From: Haemophilus haemolyticus_L
GTDB taxonomy: Bacteria > Pseudomonadota > Gammaproteobacteria > Enterobacterales > Pasteurellaceae
Assembly: GCF_003490595.1 (NCBI RefSeq)
Contig: NZ_QQGY01000001.1
Span: forward strand, 248,001 to 312,000
Direction: 5' to 3'
Length of the DNA stretch: 64,000 bases
This document shows, one piece after another, positions 51,704 to 61,294 of the stretch (positions within the stretch are counted from its first letter, which is position 1; the number at the start of each line of letters is the position of its first letter). A model generated the notes under the pieces. That model saw only the letters and a program-made list of their open reading frames with translations, was not told the origin of the DNA and made no database searches. Position numbers and translations under genes: made by a program.

Positions 51704-54700
51704 ATGAAAAAAACTATATTTCGTTTTAATTTTTTAACTGTTTGCATTTCATTAGGGATAGTATCGCAAGTCTGGGCAGGGCATACTTATTTTGGAATCA
51801 ATTATCAATACTATCGTGACTTTGCTGAAAACAAAGGCAAGTTTACGGTTGGTGCGCAAAATATTGACATTTATAACAAGAAAGGTGAAATGATTGGTAC
51901 TATGATGAAAGGTGTGCCAATGCCTGATTTATCTTCGCTTGCAAAAGGTGGTTATGCCACACTAGTAGGCGATCAACATTTAGTGAGTGTGGCGCACAAC
52001 GTGGGATATCAAGATGTCGATTTTGGTGAGTTTGGACGCAATCCCGATCGACATAACTATAAATATCTAGTTGTTAAACGATATAACTATGTCAATGATG
52101 CTCGACATCCATTTATGACGGATTACCAACATCCTCGTCTTGCTAAGTTTGTAACAGAAGTCGCACCGATTGAGATGGTAACAAACACTCACGGTAATGT
52201 TTACACTGACTTAAAAAAATATCCTATGCGAGTACGCGCAGGAAGCGGACACCAATATTGGAAGAATGATAATAATGAAACCAATGGTGACTTAGCTTAT
52301 GGTGGTACATGGCTGACAGGAGGTAATACCTTTATGGATGGCGGTACAAGAAACGGCGATCTTTATCTTAATGGACGTGTACAAAACCCTAATGAATATG
52401 GACCATTACCGATTGCGGGGGCGCAAGGCGATAGCGGCTCCCCTATGTTTATTTATGATAAAGATAAAGGCAAGTGGTTATTAAATGGAGTGTTGCGTGA
52501 AGGAAACCCTTACGCAGCGGTAGGCAATGGATACCAAGTTGCTCGCCAAGAGTACCTTGAAGAAGTGCAAAATAATGACACAACGGTAAGAGAATTTGCC
52601 AATAATGCCCATTACGTCTTTAAAACCGTAGAGGACGGGAAAGGTACCATCTCTCAAAATGGAAGAAAGCCTAAAGAAGTGGGGCTGTATAAGAGCACTC
52701 TTCTCGAGAAAGCCCGGGATCAAAATGGCGATATATCCCCAAGTTATGGTGGACCGAATCCCTGGTCTCCTGCGTTACATAATGGTAAAACTATTTATTT
52801 AGGCGACATGGGGAAAGGCATACTTACTATTGCAAATAATGTCAATCAAGGTGCCGGCGGGATTTACTTTGAAGGTGATTTCACCGTTAAACCAAGTGAA
52901 AATAATATAACTTGGCAGGGCGCAGGTGTTTCTATTGGGGAAGACGCCACCGTTGAATGGCAGGTAAAAAACCCTGAAGGTGATCGTCTCTCTAAGCTTG
53001 GGATCGGCACACTACTTGTAAACGGCACAGGGAAAAATTTGGGTGACATTAGTGTTGGTAACGGAACCGTTATTTTAGATCAGAAAGCAGATACAAATGG
53101 TCAGAAACAAGCCTTCAAAGAAGTGGGGATTGTGAGTGGTCGAGCAACCGTAAAACTTAATAGTGCAGATCAGGTCGATCCAAATAATATCTACTTCGGG
53201 TTCCGAGGTGGACGTTTGGATTTAAATGGGAATGACCTTACCTTTACTCGTATTCAAAACGTTGATGAAGGTGCAATGTTAGTCAATCATAATGCCAACA
53301 AAGAATCCAATATTACTATTACGGGAAGCAACATCATTAATAATAAAGAGAATGATCTTACTAATAAACGCGACATTGCCTTTAATGGTTGGTTTGGCGA
53401 TAAAGATGATGCAAAAAACACGGGGCGTTTAAATGTTAATTATTCTCCAACCAATCAAGAAAATCATCTTTTACTTTCTGGTGGCACCAATCTAAAAGGT
53501 AATATCACCCAAAACGGGGGCAACTTAATTTTCAGCGGTCGCCCTACTCCACACGCTTATAACCATTTAAATCCGCACCATGCCAAAATGGAAGGCACAA
53601 AACGCGGTGAAGTGGTAATGGATGATGATTGGATTAATCGTTCTTTCGTTGCTGGAAATTTTAACATTCAGAATGGTAATACATTTGTTTCTCGCAATGT
53701 TTCTTCTATTAAAGGCGGATGGAATATTAGCAATAATGCATCGGTTACTTTTGGCGTGATCCCAAATCAAGAAAACACAATTTGTACTCGCTCTGATTGG
53801 ACGGGCGCAACAACTTGTCAATCCGTTAATCTTACCGAATCATCTGTGATTAAATCTATTCCTACTACACAAGTTAATGGACATATTTCACTATCCGCTC
53901 ATGCTCGATTAAATGTGAATGGATTAGTTTCTCTTAATGGGGCTGTTTACGCCCACTCTGATAGTGAATATCACTTAACACATAAAGCTAACCAAGCAGG
54001 CGATATTCATCTTGATGGTAATGCTCAAGCAAGCATTAATGATGCCACTATGACTGGAGATATGCTTTCCTATAATGATACCAACATTAATATTACTAAC
54101 CACGCCACTACAACTGGTTCTATTCATCTTGAAGATAATGCGAATTTAAATATCGATTCTTCTACCGTTAATGGAAATATTCAAGCGACGAAGGACAATG
54201 AATTAACCGCGACAAATAGCGCACGGGTGAATGGTAGCGTCACTTTAAGCCAAAATGCCTCCTACACTCTTAAAGATCAATCGGCACATTCAGGTAGTTT
54301 GAGTTCTTTAGGAAACAATAGAATCACTCTTTCCAATAATGCTCGTTTGGATGGATTACTTGACCTTACCACAGAAAGATCGGCTGCAGATATTACCAGA
54401 TCAATTATTAATGGTAATGTTCGCTCAACTGGACGAGTGAATGTTAATGACGCGTCTCAAATCAATGGTTCAGTTAGTTTATCGAATATTGGTGAAATGA
54501 CGATGGATCATTCTCAATTAACGGGTAATCTAACCGCACAAGAATATTCGACTTACCGTTTAATCAATAAAGCCACTCATCAAGGTAATTTAATTTTGCG
54601 AGATCAAGCTGACTCTATCGTAGATGATGCTAATTTAATAGGTGATGCACAATTAACTCATTCTGCACAGCTTAAATTTAATAATGCAAGATTTGATCAT

Positions 54701-56497
54701 CAAATTACAGGTGAGAATGGCACACATGTGTCTTTAAAGCAATCACAATGGACAATGCCGACGAGCACAATATTAGGTAATCTTACTTTAAATAATAGTG
54801 AAGTCACATTAAATCCTGATTTTGCGAAAGAAACTAACCGTAACCAATTTAATACATTAACGATTAATGGAGATTTAAATGGTTCTGGAACATTTAATTA
54901 TCTTACTCATTTGAATCAATATTTAGGCGATAAGTTGCAGGTCAATGGGCAAGCACAAGGGACATTTAAACTCAATGTTCGTAACACAGGTGCAGAACCA
55001 ACGAGACTCGATCACCTTACTCTCATCTCACTAAGAACAATGCCTACGACTGGATTAGATGTTTCATTAACCAATCAATATGTTGATGCGGGGGCATGGC
55101 GTTACGAGTTAATTAAAGACGGTAATCAATATCGACTTTACAGCCCAATTAAAGAAGCAGAATTAAAACAAGCGGAAGCTGATCGTATTGAAGCCGAGAA
55201 ACGTAAAGCTCAAGAAGAAGCAGAGCGTATTGAAGCCGAGAAACGTAAAGCTCAAGAAGAAGCAGAGCGTATTGAAGCCGAGAAACGCAAAGCTCAAGAA
55301 GAAGCAGAGCGTATTGAAGCCGAGAAACGTAAAGCTCAAGAAGAAGCAGAGCGTATTGAAGCCGAGAAACGTAAAGCTCAAGAAGAAGCAGAGCGCATTG
55401 AAGCCGAGAAACGTAAAGCTCAAGAAGAGCAAGAACGTATTGAAGCCGAGAAACGCAAAGCTCAAGAAGAGCAAGAACGTATTGAAGCCGAGAAACGCAA
55501 AGCTCAAGAAGAGCAAGAACGTATTGAAGCTGAGAAACGTAAAGCTCAAGAAGAGCAGGAACGTATTGAGGCAGAAAAACGCAAAGCTCAGGAAGAGCAA
55601 GCAAGAATAGAAGCTAAAAAACAGCTCAAACAAAAAAATTTAATTAGTAAATACTCAAACAATGCGTTATCGGAATTGTCTGCTACAGTAAATAGTATGC
55701 TTTCCATTCAAGATGAATTGGATCGTCTTTTTGTGGAGCAAACGCAGCCTATGGTGTGGACAAATATCGCACAGGATAAAAGACACTATGATTCTGATGC
55801 GTTCCGTGCTTATAAGCAGAAAACTAACTTGCGTCAAATTGGGATGCAAAAAGCGTTAGGTAATGGACGAATTGGGGCAGTTTTCTCACATAGCCGTTCG
55901 GATAATACCTTTGATGAACAAGTTAAAAATTATACTACACTGATGATGCTATCGGGATTTGCTCAATATCAATGGAAGGATTTCCAGTTCGGTGTAAGCG
56001 TAGGAATGGGGAGCAGTGTAAGTAAAACAGCAGGAGAACAAAGCCGAAAAATTTATCGTAAAGTGGTAAATTATGGTGTAAATGCAAGTTATCAGTTCCG
56101 CTTAGGGCAATTAGGTATTCAGCCTTATTTGGGGGGGAATCGCTATTTTATTGAACGTGAAAACTATCAATCGGAAGGCGTGAGAGTTCAAACACCTAGC
56201 CTTGTATTTAATCGCTATAATACAGGTGTACGGATCGATTATACTTTTACACCAACTAATAACATCACGGTTAAGCCTTATTTCTCAGTGAATTATGTTG
56301 ATGCATCTAATGCCAATATGCAAATCAAAGTGAATAGTGCTACATTACAACAGCCATTTGTACGTTATTGGCAAAAAGAGGTTGGATTAAGTACGGAAAT
56401 TTTACATTTCCAATTTTCTGCTGCTATCTCACAATCGAAAGGTTCGCAATTAGATAAACAGCAAAATATAGGCTTGAAATTAGGCTATCGTTGGTAA
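51704..56497 (+). CDS. hap: Hap-type autotransporter serine protease/adhesin, variant linker
   Basis: 1597-residue self-secreting protein. The signal peptide ends WAG. The S6 protease domain has the triad His98 (VSVAHNV), Asp140 (MTDYQHPRL) and Ser244 (QGDSGSPMF). A beta-helix passenger follows with many N-G-x-hydrophobic rungs. Residues ~1161-1300 are ten 14-residue repeats, and the last ~290 residues form the barrel, ending LKLGYRW. The N-terminus and barrel match H. influenzae Hap as I recall it, and hap next to uvrA is expected. It is about 200 residues longer than usual Hap. Hap mediates attachment, microcolony formation and autoproteolysis at the cell surface. Confidence 0.9.
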   Translation: MKKTIFRFNFLTVCISLGIVSQVWAGHTYFGINYQYYRDFAENKGKFTVGAQNIDIYNKKGEMIGTMMKGVPMPDLSSLAKGGYATLVGDQHLVSVAHNVGYQDVDFGEFGRNPDRHNYKYLVVKRYNYVNDARHPFMTDYQHPRLAKFVTEVAPIEMVTNTHGNVYTDLKKYPMRVRAGSGHQYWKNDNNETNGDLAYGGTWLTGGNTFMDGGTRNGDLYLNGRVQNPNEYGPLPIAGAQGDSGSPMFIYDKDKGKWLLNGVLREGNPYAAVGNGYQVARQEYLEEVQNNDTTVREFANNAHYVFKTVEDGKGTISQNGRKPKEVGLYKSTLLEKARDQNGDISPSYGGPNPWSPALHNGKTIYLGDMGKGILTIANNVNQGAGGIYFEGDFTVKPSENNITWQGAGVSIGEDATVEWQVKNPEGDRLSKLGIGTLLVNGTGKNLGDISVGNGTVILDQKADTNGQKQAFKEVGIVSGRATVKLNSADQVDPNNIYFGFRGGRLDLNGNDLTFTRIQNVDEGAMLVNHNANKESNITITGSNIINNKENDLTNKRDIAFNGWFGDKDDAKNTGRLNVNYSPTNQENHLLLSGGTNLKGNITQNGGNLIFSGRPTPHAYNHLNPHHAKMEGTKRGEVVMDDDWINRSFVAGNFNIQNGNTFVSRNVSSIKGGWNISNNASVTFGVIPNQENTICTRSDWTGATTCQSVNLTESSVIKSIPTTQVNGHISLSAHARLNVNGLVSLNGAVYAHSDSEYHLTHKANQAGDIHLDGNAQASINDATMTGDMLSYNDTNINITNHATTTGSIHLEDNANLNIDSSTVNGNIQATKDNELTATNSARVNGSVTLSQNASYTLKDQSAHSGSLSSLGNNRITLSNNARLDGLLDLTTERSAADITRSIINGNVRSTGRVNVNDASQINGSVSLSNIGEMTMDHSQLTGNLTAQEYSTYRLINKATHQGNLILRDQADSIVDDANLIGDAQLTHSAQLKFNNARFDHQITGENGTHVSLKQSQWTMPTSTILGNLTLNNSEVTLNPDFAKETNRNQFNTLTINGDLNGSGTFNYLTHLNQYLGDKLQVNGQAQGTFKLNVRNTGAEPTRLDHLTLISLRTMPTTGLDVSLTNQYVDAGAWRYELIKDGNQYRLYSPIKEAELKQAEADRIEAEKRKAQEEAERIEAEKRKAQEEAERIEAEKRKAQEEAERIEAEKRKAQEEAERIEAEKRKAQEEAERIEAEKRKAQEEQERIEAEKRKAQEEQERIEAEKRKAQEEQERIEAEKRKAQEEQERIEAEKRKAQEEQARIEAKKQLKQKNLISKYSNNALSELSATVNSMLSIQDELDRLFVEQTQPMVWTNIAQDKRHYDSDAFRAYKQKTNLRQIGMQKALGNGRIGAVFSHSRSDNTFDEQVKNYTTLMMLSGFAQYQWKDFQFGVSVGMGSSVSKTAGEQSRKIYRKVVNYGVNASYQFRLGQLGIQPYLGGNRYFIERENYQSEGVRVQTPSLVFNRYNTGVRIDYTFTPTNNITVKPYFSVNYVDASNANMQIKVNSATLQQPFVRYWQKEVGLSTEILHFQFSAAISQSKGSQLDKQQNIGLKLGYRW
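55184..55603 (+). repeat. 42-base tandem repeat in hap, 10 units
   Basis: Each unit encodes RIEAEKRKAQEEAE or the variant ending EEQE. The first five are AE type, the next four QE, the last QA. It is in frame, and predicts a long charged single helix or coiled coil between passenger and barrel. Confidence 0.95.
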
Positions 56498-56640
56498 AAC
56501 ATCATTCGTAGATAGGTTGATTTGTTTGACGAGTTGTTTAGTTTTTATCTCAACAAATTTTTACTTTAAAATAGAACTTTATTTTATTTAACGTATCTAA
56601 GTAGCGCCTCAGATTGGGGCTTAATTAAGAGGATTTAATA

Positions 56641-57084
56641 ATGAACTTCACTAAAGTTTTACCTGCATTTGCTGCCGCTGTTGTATTATCTGCATGTGCA
56701 AAAGAAGCGCCAGTAATGGAAAAAGCATCGGCTCAAATGGCTGCTCAAACTGCGTCAACTATTACTGACAAAACAGTAGTTTATTCTTGTAATAAAAAAA
56801 CTGTGACTGCAGTATATCAATTTGAAAACCAAGAGCCAGTTGCGGCAATGGTTAGTTTAGGTAACAAAATTATTGCAAAAGATTTTGCTCGTGATAAATC
56901 ACAAAAGGATTTTACAAGTTTCACTTCTGATGACTATGTTTGGAATGTAGATAGTGGTTTAACTTTAGATAAATTTGATTCTGTTGTACCTGTGAATTTA
57001 ATTCAGAAAGGTAAAACTAGCGATAAGATCATCATCAAAAACTGTGATGTAAACGCAAAAGCAACTAAAAAAGCAAATTTATAA
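56641..57084 (+). CDS. Small lipoprotein, MliC/adhesin-complex-protein-like
   Basis: 147 residues. The lipoprotein signal ends in VVLSAC. After a short Ala/Gln-rich linker, residues ~48-140 run VVYSCNKKTVTAVYQFENQE... with a second Cys near the end (IIKNCDV). This is reminiscent of MliC-type C-type-lysozyme inhibitors and the neisserial adhesin complex protein, which share that beta-barrel and disulfide. The match is weak and by eye. It sits between hap and queA with its own hairpin. Confidence 0.6.
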   Translation: MNFTKVLPAFAAAVVLSACAKEAPVMEKASAQMAAQTASTITDKTVVYSCNKKTVTAVYQFENQEPVAAMVSLGNKIIAKDFARDKSQKDFTSFTSDDYVWNVDSGLTLDKFDSVVPVNLIQKGKTSDKIIIKNCDVNAKATKKANL

Positions 57085-57090
57085 TTCATC

Positions 57091-57121
57091 AAATGGCTAG
57101 CGTAATTGCTAGCCATTTTTT
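57091..57121 (+). terminator. Terminator of the small lipoprotein gene
   Basis: AAATGGCTAGC pairs with GCTAGCCATTT around a 6-base loop, then TTTT. Confidence 0.85.
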
Positions 57122-57285
57122 CTTGTCAAAATATAAGAAGATATTGGGAATAAAAAGCCCATAAAAATGAGTATTTCGTGTTTTTTTATTCAAAAAGTAT
57201 TAGAATATGTAGTTGAAAGTTCCCTGGTGTAAGATTGTAGAGAATTTTGGTTATGCAATCAAAAATAAAGAAAATGGAGTTTCTT

Positions 57286-57687
57286 ATGAAATCACAGCTT
57301 ATCAAACTATCTTTAATTCCTCTGGTTCCTTTGGCGCTTTTTTCTGGAAATGCCTTTGCTGGTAACACTAGTGGTATTATTACTCGTAATATTGATATTC
57401 CTGTATTCCCACCTCAAAAACATGAAGCTCTAGTAAAACGACATAATGCATTAGAAAGTCGAGTTGATAGAGGTTTAGCACAGCAAGCTGCCTTAGCTGG
57501 TCTATTTCAACCCTACAATATAAAACATTTTAATGTTACTGCTGCTGTTGGAGGATATGGGCCTAAGCATGCTATTGCAGTAGGAACTTGATATCGCTTT
57601 AATGAGAAATTTGCTGCAAAAGTAGGGATAGCTTTGAGTGAGCGTAATTCTGCAGCTTATAATGCAGCTGTTGACTTTGAATGGTAA
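57286..57687 (+). pseudogene. Miniature YadA-anchor protein with premature stop
   Basis: A 133-codon frame from an ATG with GGAG upstream. A signal peptide ends NAFAG, a short coiled-coil-like stretch follows (KHEALVKRHNALESRVDRGL), and then the trimeric autotransporter anchor AQQAALAGLFQPYNI. The frame is cut by TGA at 57589-57591, where a GGA glycine is expected before YRFNEKFAAKVGIALSERN. It then runs in frame to a final Trp at 57685. One G-to-T change explains the break. An intact version would be a stalk-less YadA-type barrel, too short to carry an adhesive head. Confidence 0.75.
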
Positions 57688-57703
57688 TTAGACTTTATAA
57701 AAG

Positions 57704-57737
57704 AAAATCTAGCCATTTTTTACTGGCTAGATTTTTT
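57704..57737 (+). terminator. Terminator behind the YadA-anchor gene
   Basis: AAAATCTAGCCA pairs with TGGCTAGATTTT around an 8-base loop, then T-run. Confidence 0.8.
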
Positions 57738-57799
57738 ATTTAGCCTCGTCTTAAGCTAAACTAGACTTACTACCTATTTTATTTAACCTAAACTTTATT

Positions 57800-58891
57800 A
57801 TGCGTGTTTCAGATTTTAATTTCGATTTACCTGATGAACTTATTGCTCGCTATCCAAAGGAGGATAGAGCATCTTGCCGTTTATTACATTTGAATGGGGA
57901 AAATGGCGCGGTAATTGACCGCACTTTTTCAGATGTATTGGATTTAATTGATGAAGGCGATTTATTGATTTTCAATAATACTCGAGTCATTCCTGCAAGA
58001 ATGTTTGGGCGTAAAGCCAGTGGTGGAAAAATTGAAGTTTTAGTTGAACGCATGCTAGATGAGTATCGTTTCTTAGCCCACATCCGTTCATCAAAATCAC
58101 CAAAAGAAGGGGCTGAATTATTTTTAGGTGAAGATAAATTAGGCGAAAATAATGGAATTAAAGCGGTAATGACAGCGCGTCATGGTGCATTGTTTGAAGT
58201 GGAATTAAGTGATAAATCAACCGCTCTTTTAGATGTGTTGCAAACCATTGGACATATGCCATTGCCGCCTTATATCGACCGTCCAGATGAAGAAGCCGAT
58301 CAAGAATGTTATCAAACCGTTTACAGTAAAGTCCCAGGTGCTGTAGCAGCACCAACAGCAGGCTTACATTTTGATGATCCTTTACTTGAAAAACTTAAAG
58401 CGAAAGGCGTGAATTTTGAGTTTGTTACATTACACGTAGGCGCGGGCACATTTCAGCCAGTTCGTGTCGAAAATATTGAAGATCATGTGATGCATGCAGA
58501 ATACGTAGAAGTTTCTCAAGAAGTTTGCAATGCGATTATTGCAACAAAGAAAGTGGGTAAACGTGTTATTGCAGTAGGAACCACTTCTGTTCGTTCTATT
58601 GAAAGTGCGGCGCTTTCTGCGGAAGAATTTGGCAATCCAGATTTAATTGAGCCTTATTTTTCTGATACATCTATTTTTATTTATCCAGGAAAAAAATTCC
58701 GAGTGGTGGATTGCTTAATTACTAATTTCCACTTACCTGAAAGCACGTTGATTATGTTAGTTTCAGCTTTTGCTGGTTATAAAAATACCATGAATGCGTA
58801 CAAGCATGCAGTACAAGAAAAATATCGTTTCTTTAGTTATGGCGATGCGATGTTTATTAATAAAAATTCTAATGTGAGAGGATTGGAATAA
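57800..58891 (+). CDS. queA: S-adenosylmethionine:tRNA ribosyltransferase-isomerase
   Basis: Adds the cyclopentenediol precursor (epoxyqueuosine) to preQ1-tRNA in queuosine synthesis. The 363-residue protein shows FNFDLPDELIARYP at the start, NNTRVIPARMFG, PTAGLHFD, and TNFHLPESTLIMLVSAFAGY. It usually forms a cluster with tgt, yajC, secD and secF, as here. Confidence 0.96.
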   Translation: MRVSDFNFDLPDELIARYPKEDRASCRLLHLNGENGAVIDRTFSDVLDLIDEGDLLIFNNTRVIPARMFGRKASGGKIEVLVERMLDEYRFLAHIRSSKSPKEGAELFLGEDKLGENNGIKAVMTARHGALFEVELSDKSTALLDVLQTIGHMPLPPYIDRPDEEADQECYQTVYSKVPGAVAAPTAGLHFDDPLLEKLKAKGVNFEFVTLHVGAGTFQPVRVENIEDHVMHAEYVEVSQEVCNAIIATKKVGKRVIAVGTTSVRSIESAALSAEEFGNPDLIEPYFSDTSIFIYPGKKFRVVDCLITNFHLPESTLIMLVSAFAGYKNTMNAYKHAVQEKYRFFSYGDAMFINKNSNVRGLE

Positions 58892-58904
58892 GTTGTTTGA
58901 CTTG

Positions 58905-59195
58905 TAATTAGTCAGCACCTACAATAAAGAACAAGAGATGGCGGTAACCATCCCTTGTCGGAGAATCTACCTAGCCAGCGCTACCTTTCAATAGTAGGCA
59001 AAGTAGAATAACAATGATTAGTTTAATAATGAGATTAATCATAGTTTTTATCCTCAATTTGATTACAAATGAAGGATCTACTCAAACAGCCCGTCAGGTG
59101 CATACTGGCGGACTGATTTTAGCAGATCCGCCTCTGCTCAAAGAGCATTGGAAATATGATAGCACAAAGCCTGTATTTTTTAACAGGCTTTTTTG
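58905..59195 (+). ncRNA. Structured stretch between queA and tgt, candidate small RNA or leader
   Basis: About 290 bases with a chain of inverted repeats: ACAAG-GATGG/CCATC-CTTGT near 58929-58960, GGCGGACTG/CAGATCCGCC near 59107-59135, TGCTC/GAGCA near 59137-59150, and a clear terminator AAGCCTGT/ACAGGCTT (59167-59190) with T-run. It contains ATGs opening a hydrophobic peptide (MISLIMRLIIVFILNLITN) with no stop before the terminator. I do not recognise a named RNA family. Confidence 0.5.
59167..59194 (+). terminator. Terminator upstream of tgt
   Basis: AAGCCTGT pairs with ACAGGCTT around an 8-base T-rich loop, then TTTT, ending 42 bases before the tgt start. Confidence 0.75.
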
Positions 59196-59235
59196 TTCAA
59201 AAAAATCTTCGAACTGTTTATTCGTTGGAGCAAAA

Positions 59236-60384
59236 ATGAAGTATGAATTAGATAAAACAAGCGGCAATGCTCGTCGTGGTCGTTTGGTATTTGAACGTCC
59301 ACAAGGTACGTTCAGTGTAGAAACCCCTGCATTTATGCCGGTGGGTACTTATGGCACGGTAAAAGGCATGACGCCAGAAGAAGTGCGTGCGACAGGTGCA
59401 GAAATTTTACTGGGTAACACCTTCCATCTATGGCTTCGTCCTGGACAGGAAGTGATGCGTAAACACGGTGATTTACATGACTTTATGCAATGGCATCGTC
59501 CGATTTTGACTGACAGTGGCGGTTTCCAAGTATTTAGTTTAGGTAAATTACGTAAAATCACCGAAGAAGGCGTGAAATTCCAAAACCCAATTAACGGTGA
59601 GCGCATTTTCCTTTCGCCTGAAAAATCCATGGAAATTCAATATGATTTGGGTTCTGACATCGTGATGATTTTCGATGAATGTACGCCTTATCCAGCGACT
59701 TTCGATTATGCGAAAAAATCCATGGAAATGTCTCTTCGTTGGGCAAAACGTAGCCGCGATCGCTTTGATGAATTAGGCAATAAAAATGCCCTATTCGGTA
59801 TTATTCAAGGTGGCGTATTTGAAGAATTACGCAAAGTATCACTAGAAGGTTTAGTGAATATTGGCTTTGACGGTTACGCGGTAGGCGGTTTAGCGGTAGG
59901 CGAACCAAAAGAAGACATGCACCGCATTTTAGAATACATCTGTCCACAAATCCCAGCTGATAAACCGCGTTATTTAATGGGCGTAGGTAAACCGGAAGAT
60001 TTAGTGGAAGGCGTGCGTCGTGGTATTGATATGTTCGACTGCGTGATGCCAACCCGTAATGCACGTAATGGTCATTTATTTGTGACTGATGGTATTGTTA
60101 AAATCCGTAATGCAAAATATCGCGATGATACCAGCCCATTGGATCCTGAATGTGATTGCTATACCTGTAAAAACTACACCAAAGCGTATTTATATCATTT
60201 AGATAAATGCGGTGAAATTTTAGGTGCACGCTTAAATACCATTCACAATTTACGCTATTATCAACGTTTAATGGCGGAAATTCGTCAAGCGATTGAAGAC
60301 GATCGTTTTGATGATTTTGTGGTGGAATTTTATGCTCGCATGGGCAAACCAGTTCCACCATTACAATTAGCGGATAAATCATAA
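59236..60384 (+). CDS. tgt: tRNA-guanine transglycosylase
   Basis: Swaps G34 of tRNAs with GUN anticodons for preQ1, the committed step of queuosine modification. The 382-residue TIM-barrel enzyme has TDSGGFQVFSLG with the catalytic-site Asp, VGGLAVGEPKEDM, the second Asp in DMFDCVMPTRNARNG, and the zinc site CDCYTCKNY. I start at MKYELDKTSG; the frame is open 222 bases further up through the structured region, which is not coding for Tgt. Confidence 0.96.
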   Translation: MKYELDKTSGNARRGRLVFERPQGTFSVETPAFMPVGTYGTVKGMTPEEVRATGAEILLGNTFHLWLRPGQEVMRKHGDLHDFMQWHRPILTDSGGFQVFSLGKLRKITEEGVKFQNPINGERIFLSPEKSMEIQYDLGSDIVMIFDECTPYPATFDYAKKSMEMSLRWAKRSRDRFDELGNKNALFGIIQGGVFEELRKVSLEGLVNIGFDGYAVGGLAVGEPKEDMHRILEYICPQIPADKPRYLMGVGKPEDLVEGVRRGIDMFDCVMPTRNARNGHLFVTDGIVKIRNAKYRDDTSPLDPECDCYTCKNYTKAYLYHLDKCGEILGARLNTIHNLRYYQRLMAEIRQAIEDDRFDDFVVEFYARMGKPVPPLQLADKS

Positions 60385-60390
60385 TTGATG

Positions 60391-60431
60391 AAAGTGCGGT
60401 AGAAAAATGAAGCGTTTTTTGACCGCACTTT
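60391..60431 (+). terminator. Terminator of inverted uptake signals after tgt
   Basis: AAAGTGCGGT pairs with ACCGCACTTT around a 21-base loop, followed by T. Confidence 0.65.
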
Positions 60432-60448
60432 TTAACAAAGGAAATCTT

Positions 60449-60967
60449 ATGCAAATTCTTGAACCTCAACAATTCGCCACCTGGAATGAACCTATTGAAA
60501 TGCTTTATGCCTGTCATAGTAAGGTAAAACGTTTTTGTCGCCAGTTAAGCATTTTGCCTGATTATCTAGAAAAACATGGCTATACTCAGGCTGTATTAAA
60601 TGATGTTGAGCAGATTTTAACTTATTTCAATCGTGCAGCACCGTTACATCATGAGGATGAAGAATTAGATTTTTTCCCTCAATTAGTCAAAGTGGCTCCG
60701 CAAGCACAAAGCTCCATTGATGAATTAGAAAAACAGCACGACTATTTGCATGAAAATTGGAATGCACTATCTGTGCAGTTAGAAGAGCTTATTTCTGAAC
60801 AACGTCAGAATATTGATGCACATTTAATTGAACGCTTTATTCAAGGTTATGATCGTCATATTGCATTAGAAGAACCGCTATTTGAAATGGGGCGTGAATG
60901 CTTAAGTGCGGATATTTTGGCTGAAATGGGCAAGAGCATGAGTGCTCGTCGTCAAGTGAAAGAATGA
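60449..60967 (+). CDS. Hemerythrin-like HHE domain protein
   Basis: 172-residue four-helix-bundle protein with the iron-binding pattern of hemerythrin/HHE proteins: [34 protein letters not shown], and [14 protein letters not shown]. Relatives act in iron, oxygen or NO sensing and iron-sulfur repair. I start at MQILEPQQ after AAAGGA. It overlaps the following TusA-like gene by 4 bases, so the two are coupled. Confidence 0.85.
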
Positions 60968-61185
60968 AATATCAGCTCAATTTAACCGCACTTCGATGTC
61001 CAATTCCTCTTTTAAGTGCCAAAAAAGCCTTAAAAAATTTGGATAAAAATGATGAGCTAATGTTGATCTTAAACCTTGAAAGTGCGGTTGAAAATTTTTC
61101 TATTTTTGCAGAAGAAAATTCTGTTGCCTTGGTCGAGCAATATTACGCTTCGGAAAAAGAATTTATCGTTATCTTGAAAAAATAA
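60964..61185 (+). CDS. TusA-like sulfur carrier family protein
   Basis: 73 residues with the TusA/SirA signature near the N-terminus: [17 protein letters not shown], with the conserved Cys-Pro-x-Pro. TusA carries sulfur as a persulfide for tRNA thiolation and cofactors; some paralogs have other partners. Pairing with a hemerythrin-like gene suggests a redox or iron-sulfur role, by inference. An uptake signal is embedded at 60985 and another at 61079. Confidence 0.8.
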
Positions 61186-61294
61186 AATTAATCGCCATAA
61201 CGTAGGATATTGGGCGTGGTTCACCTTTCCCAATGAGCCAATTTATGGTATTTTAAGCGCAATTTTTAACTTAAATTAACAAGGAAAACATACA

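Noticed and set aside
55149..55633. Reading frames opposite and beside the hap repeat
   Set aside because: Shadows of the 42-base repeat; low-complexity products with no start signals.
51704..56497. IgA1 protease
   Set aside because: It belongs to the same S6 family, but the N-terminus, passenger and barrel sequences fit Hap better, and the site beside uvrA is that of hap.
59014..59235. N-terminal extension of Tgt
   Set aside because: The frame is open, but the region contains a terminator and other stems, and Tgt homologs begin at MKYELDKT; the extension is not needed.
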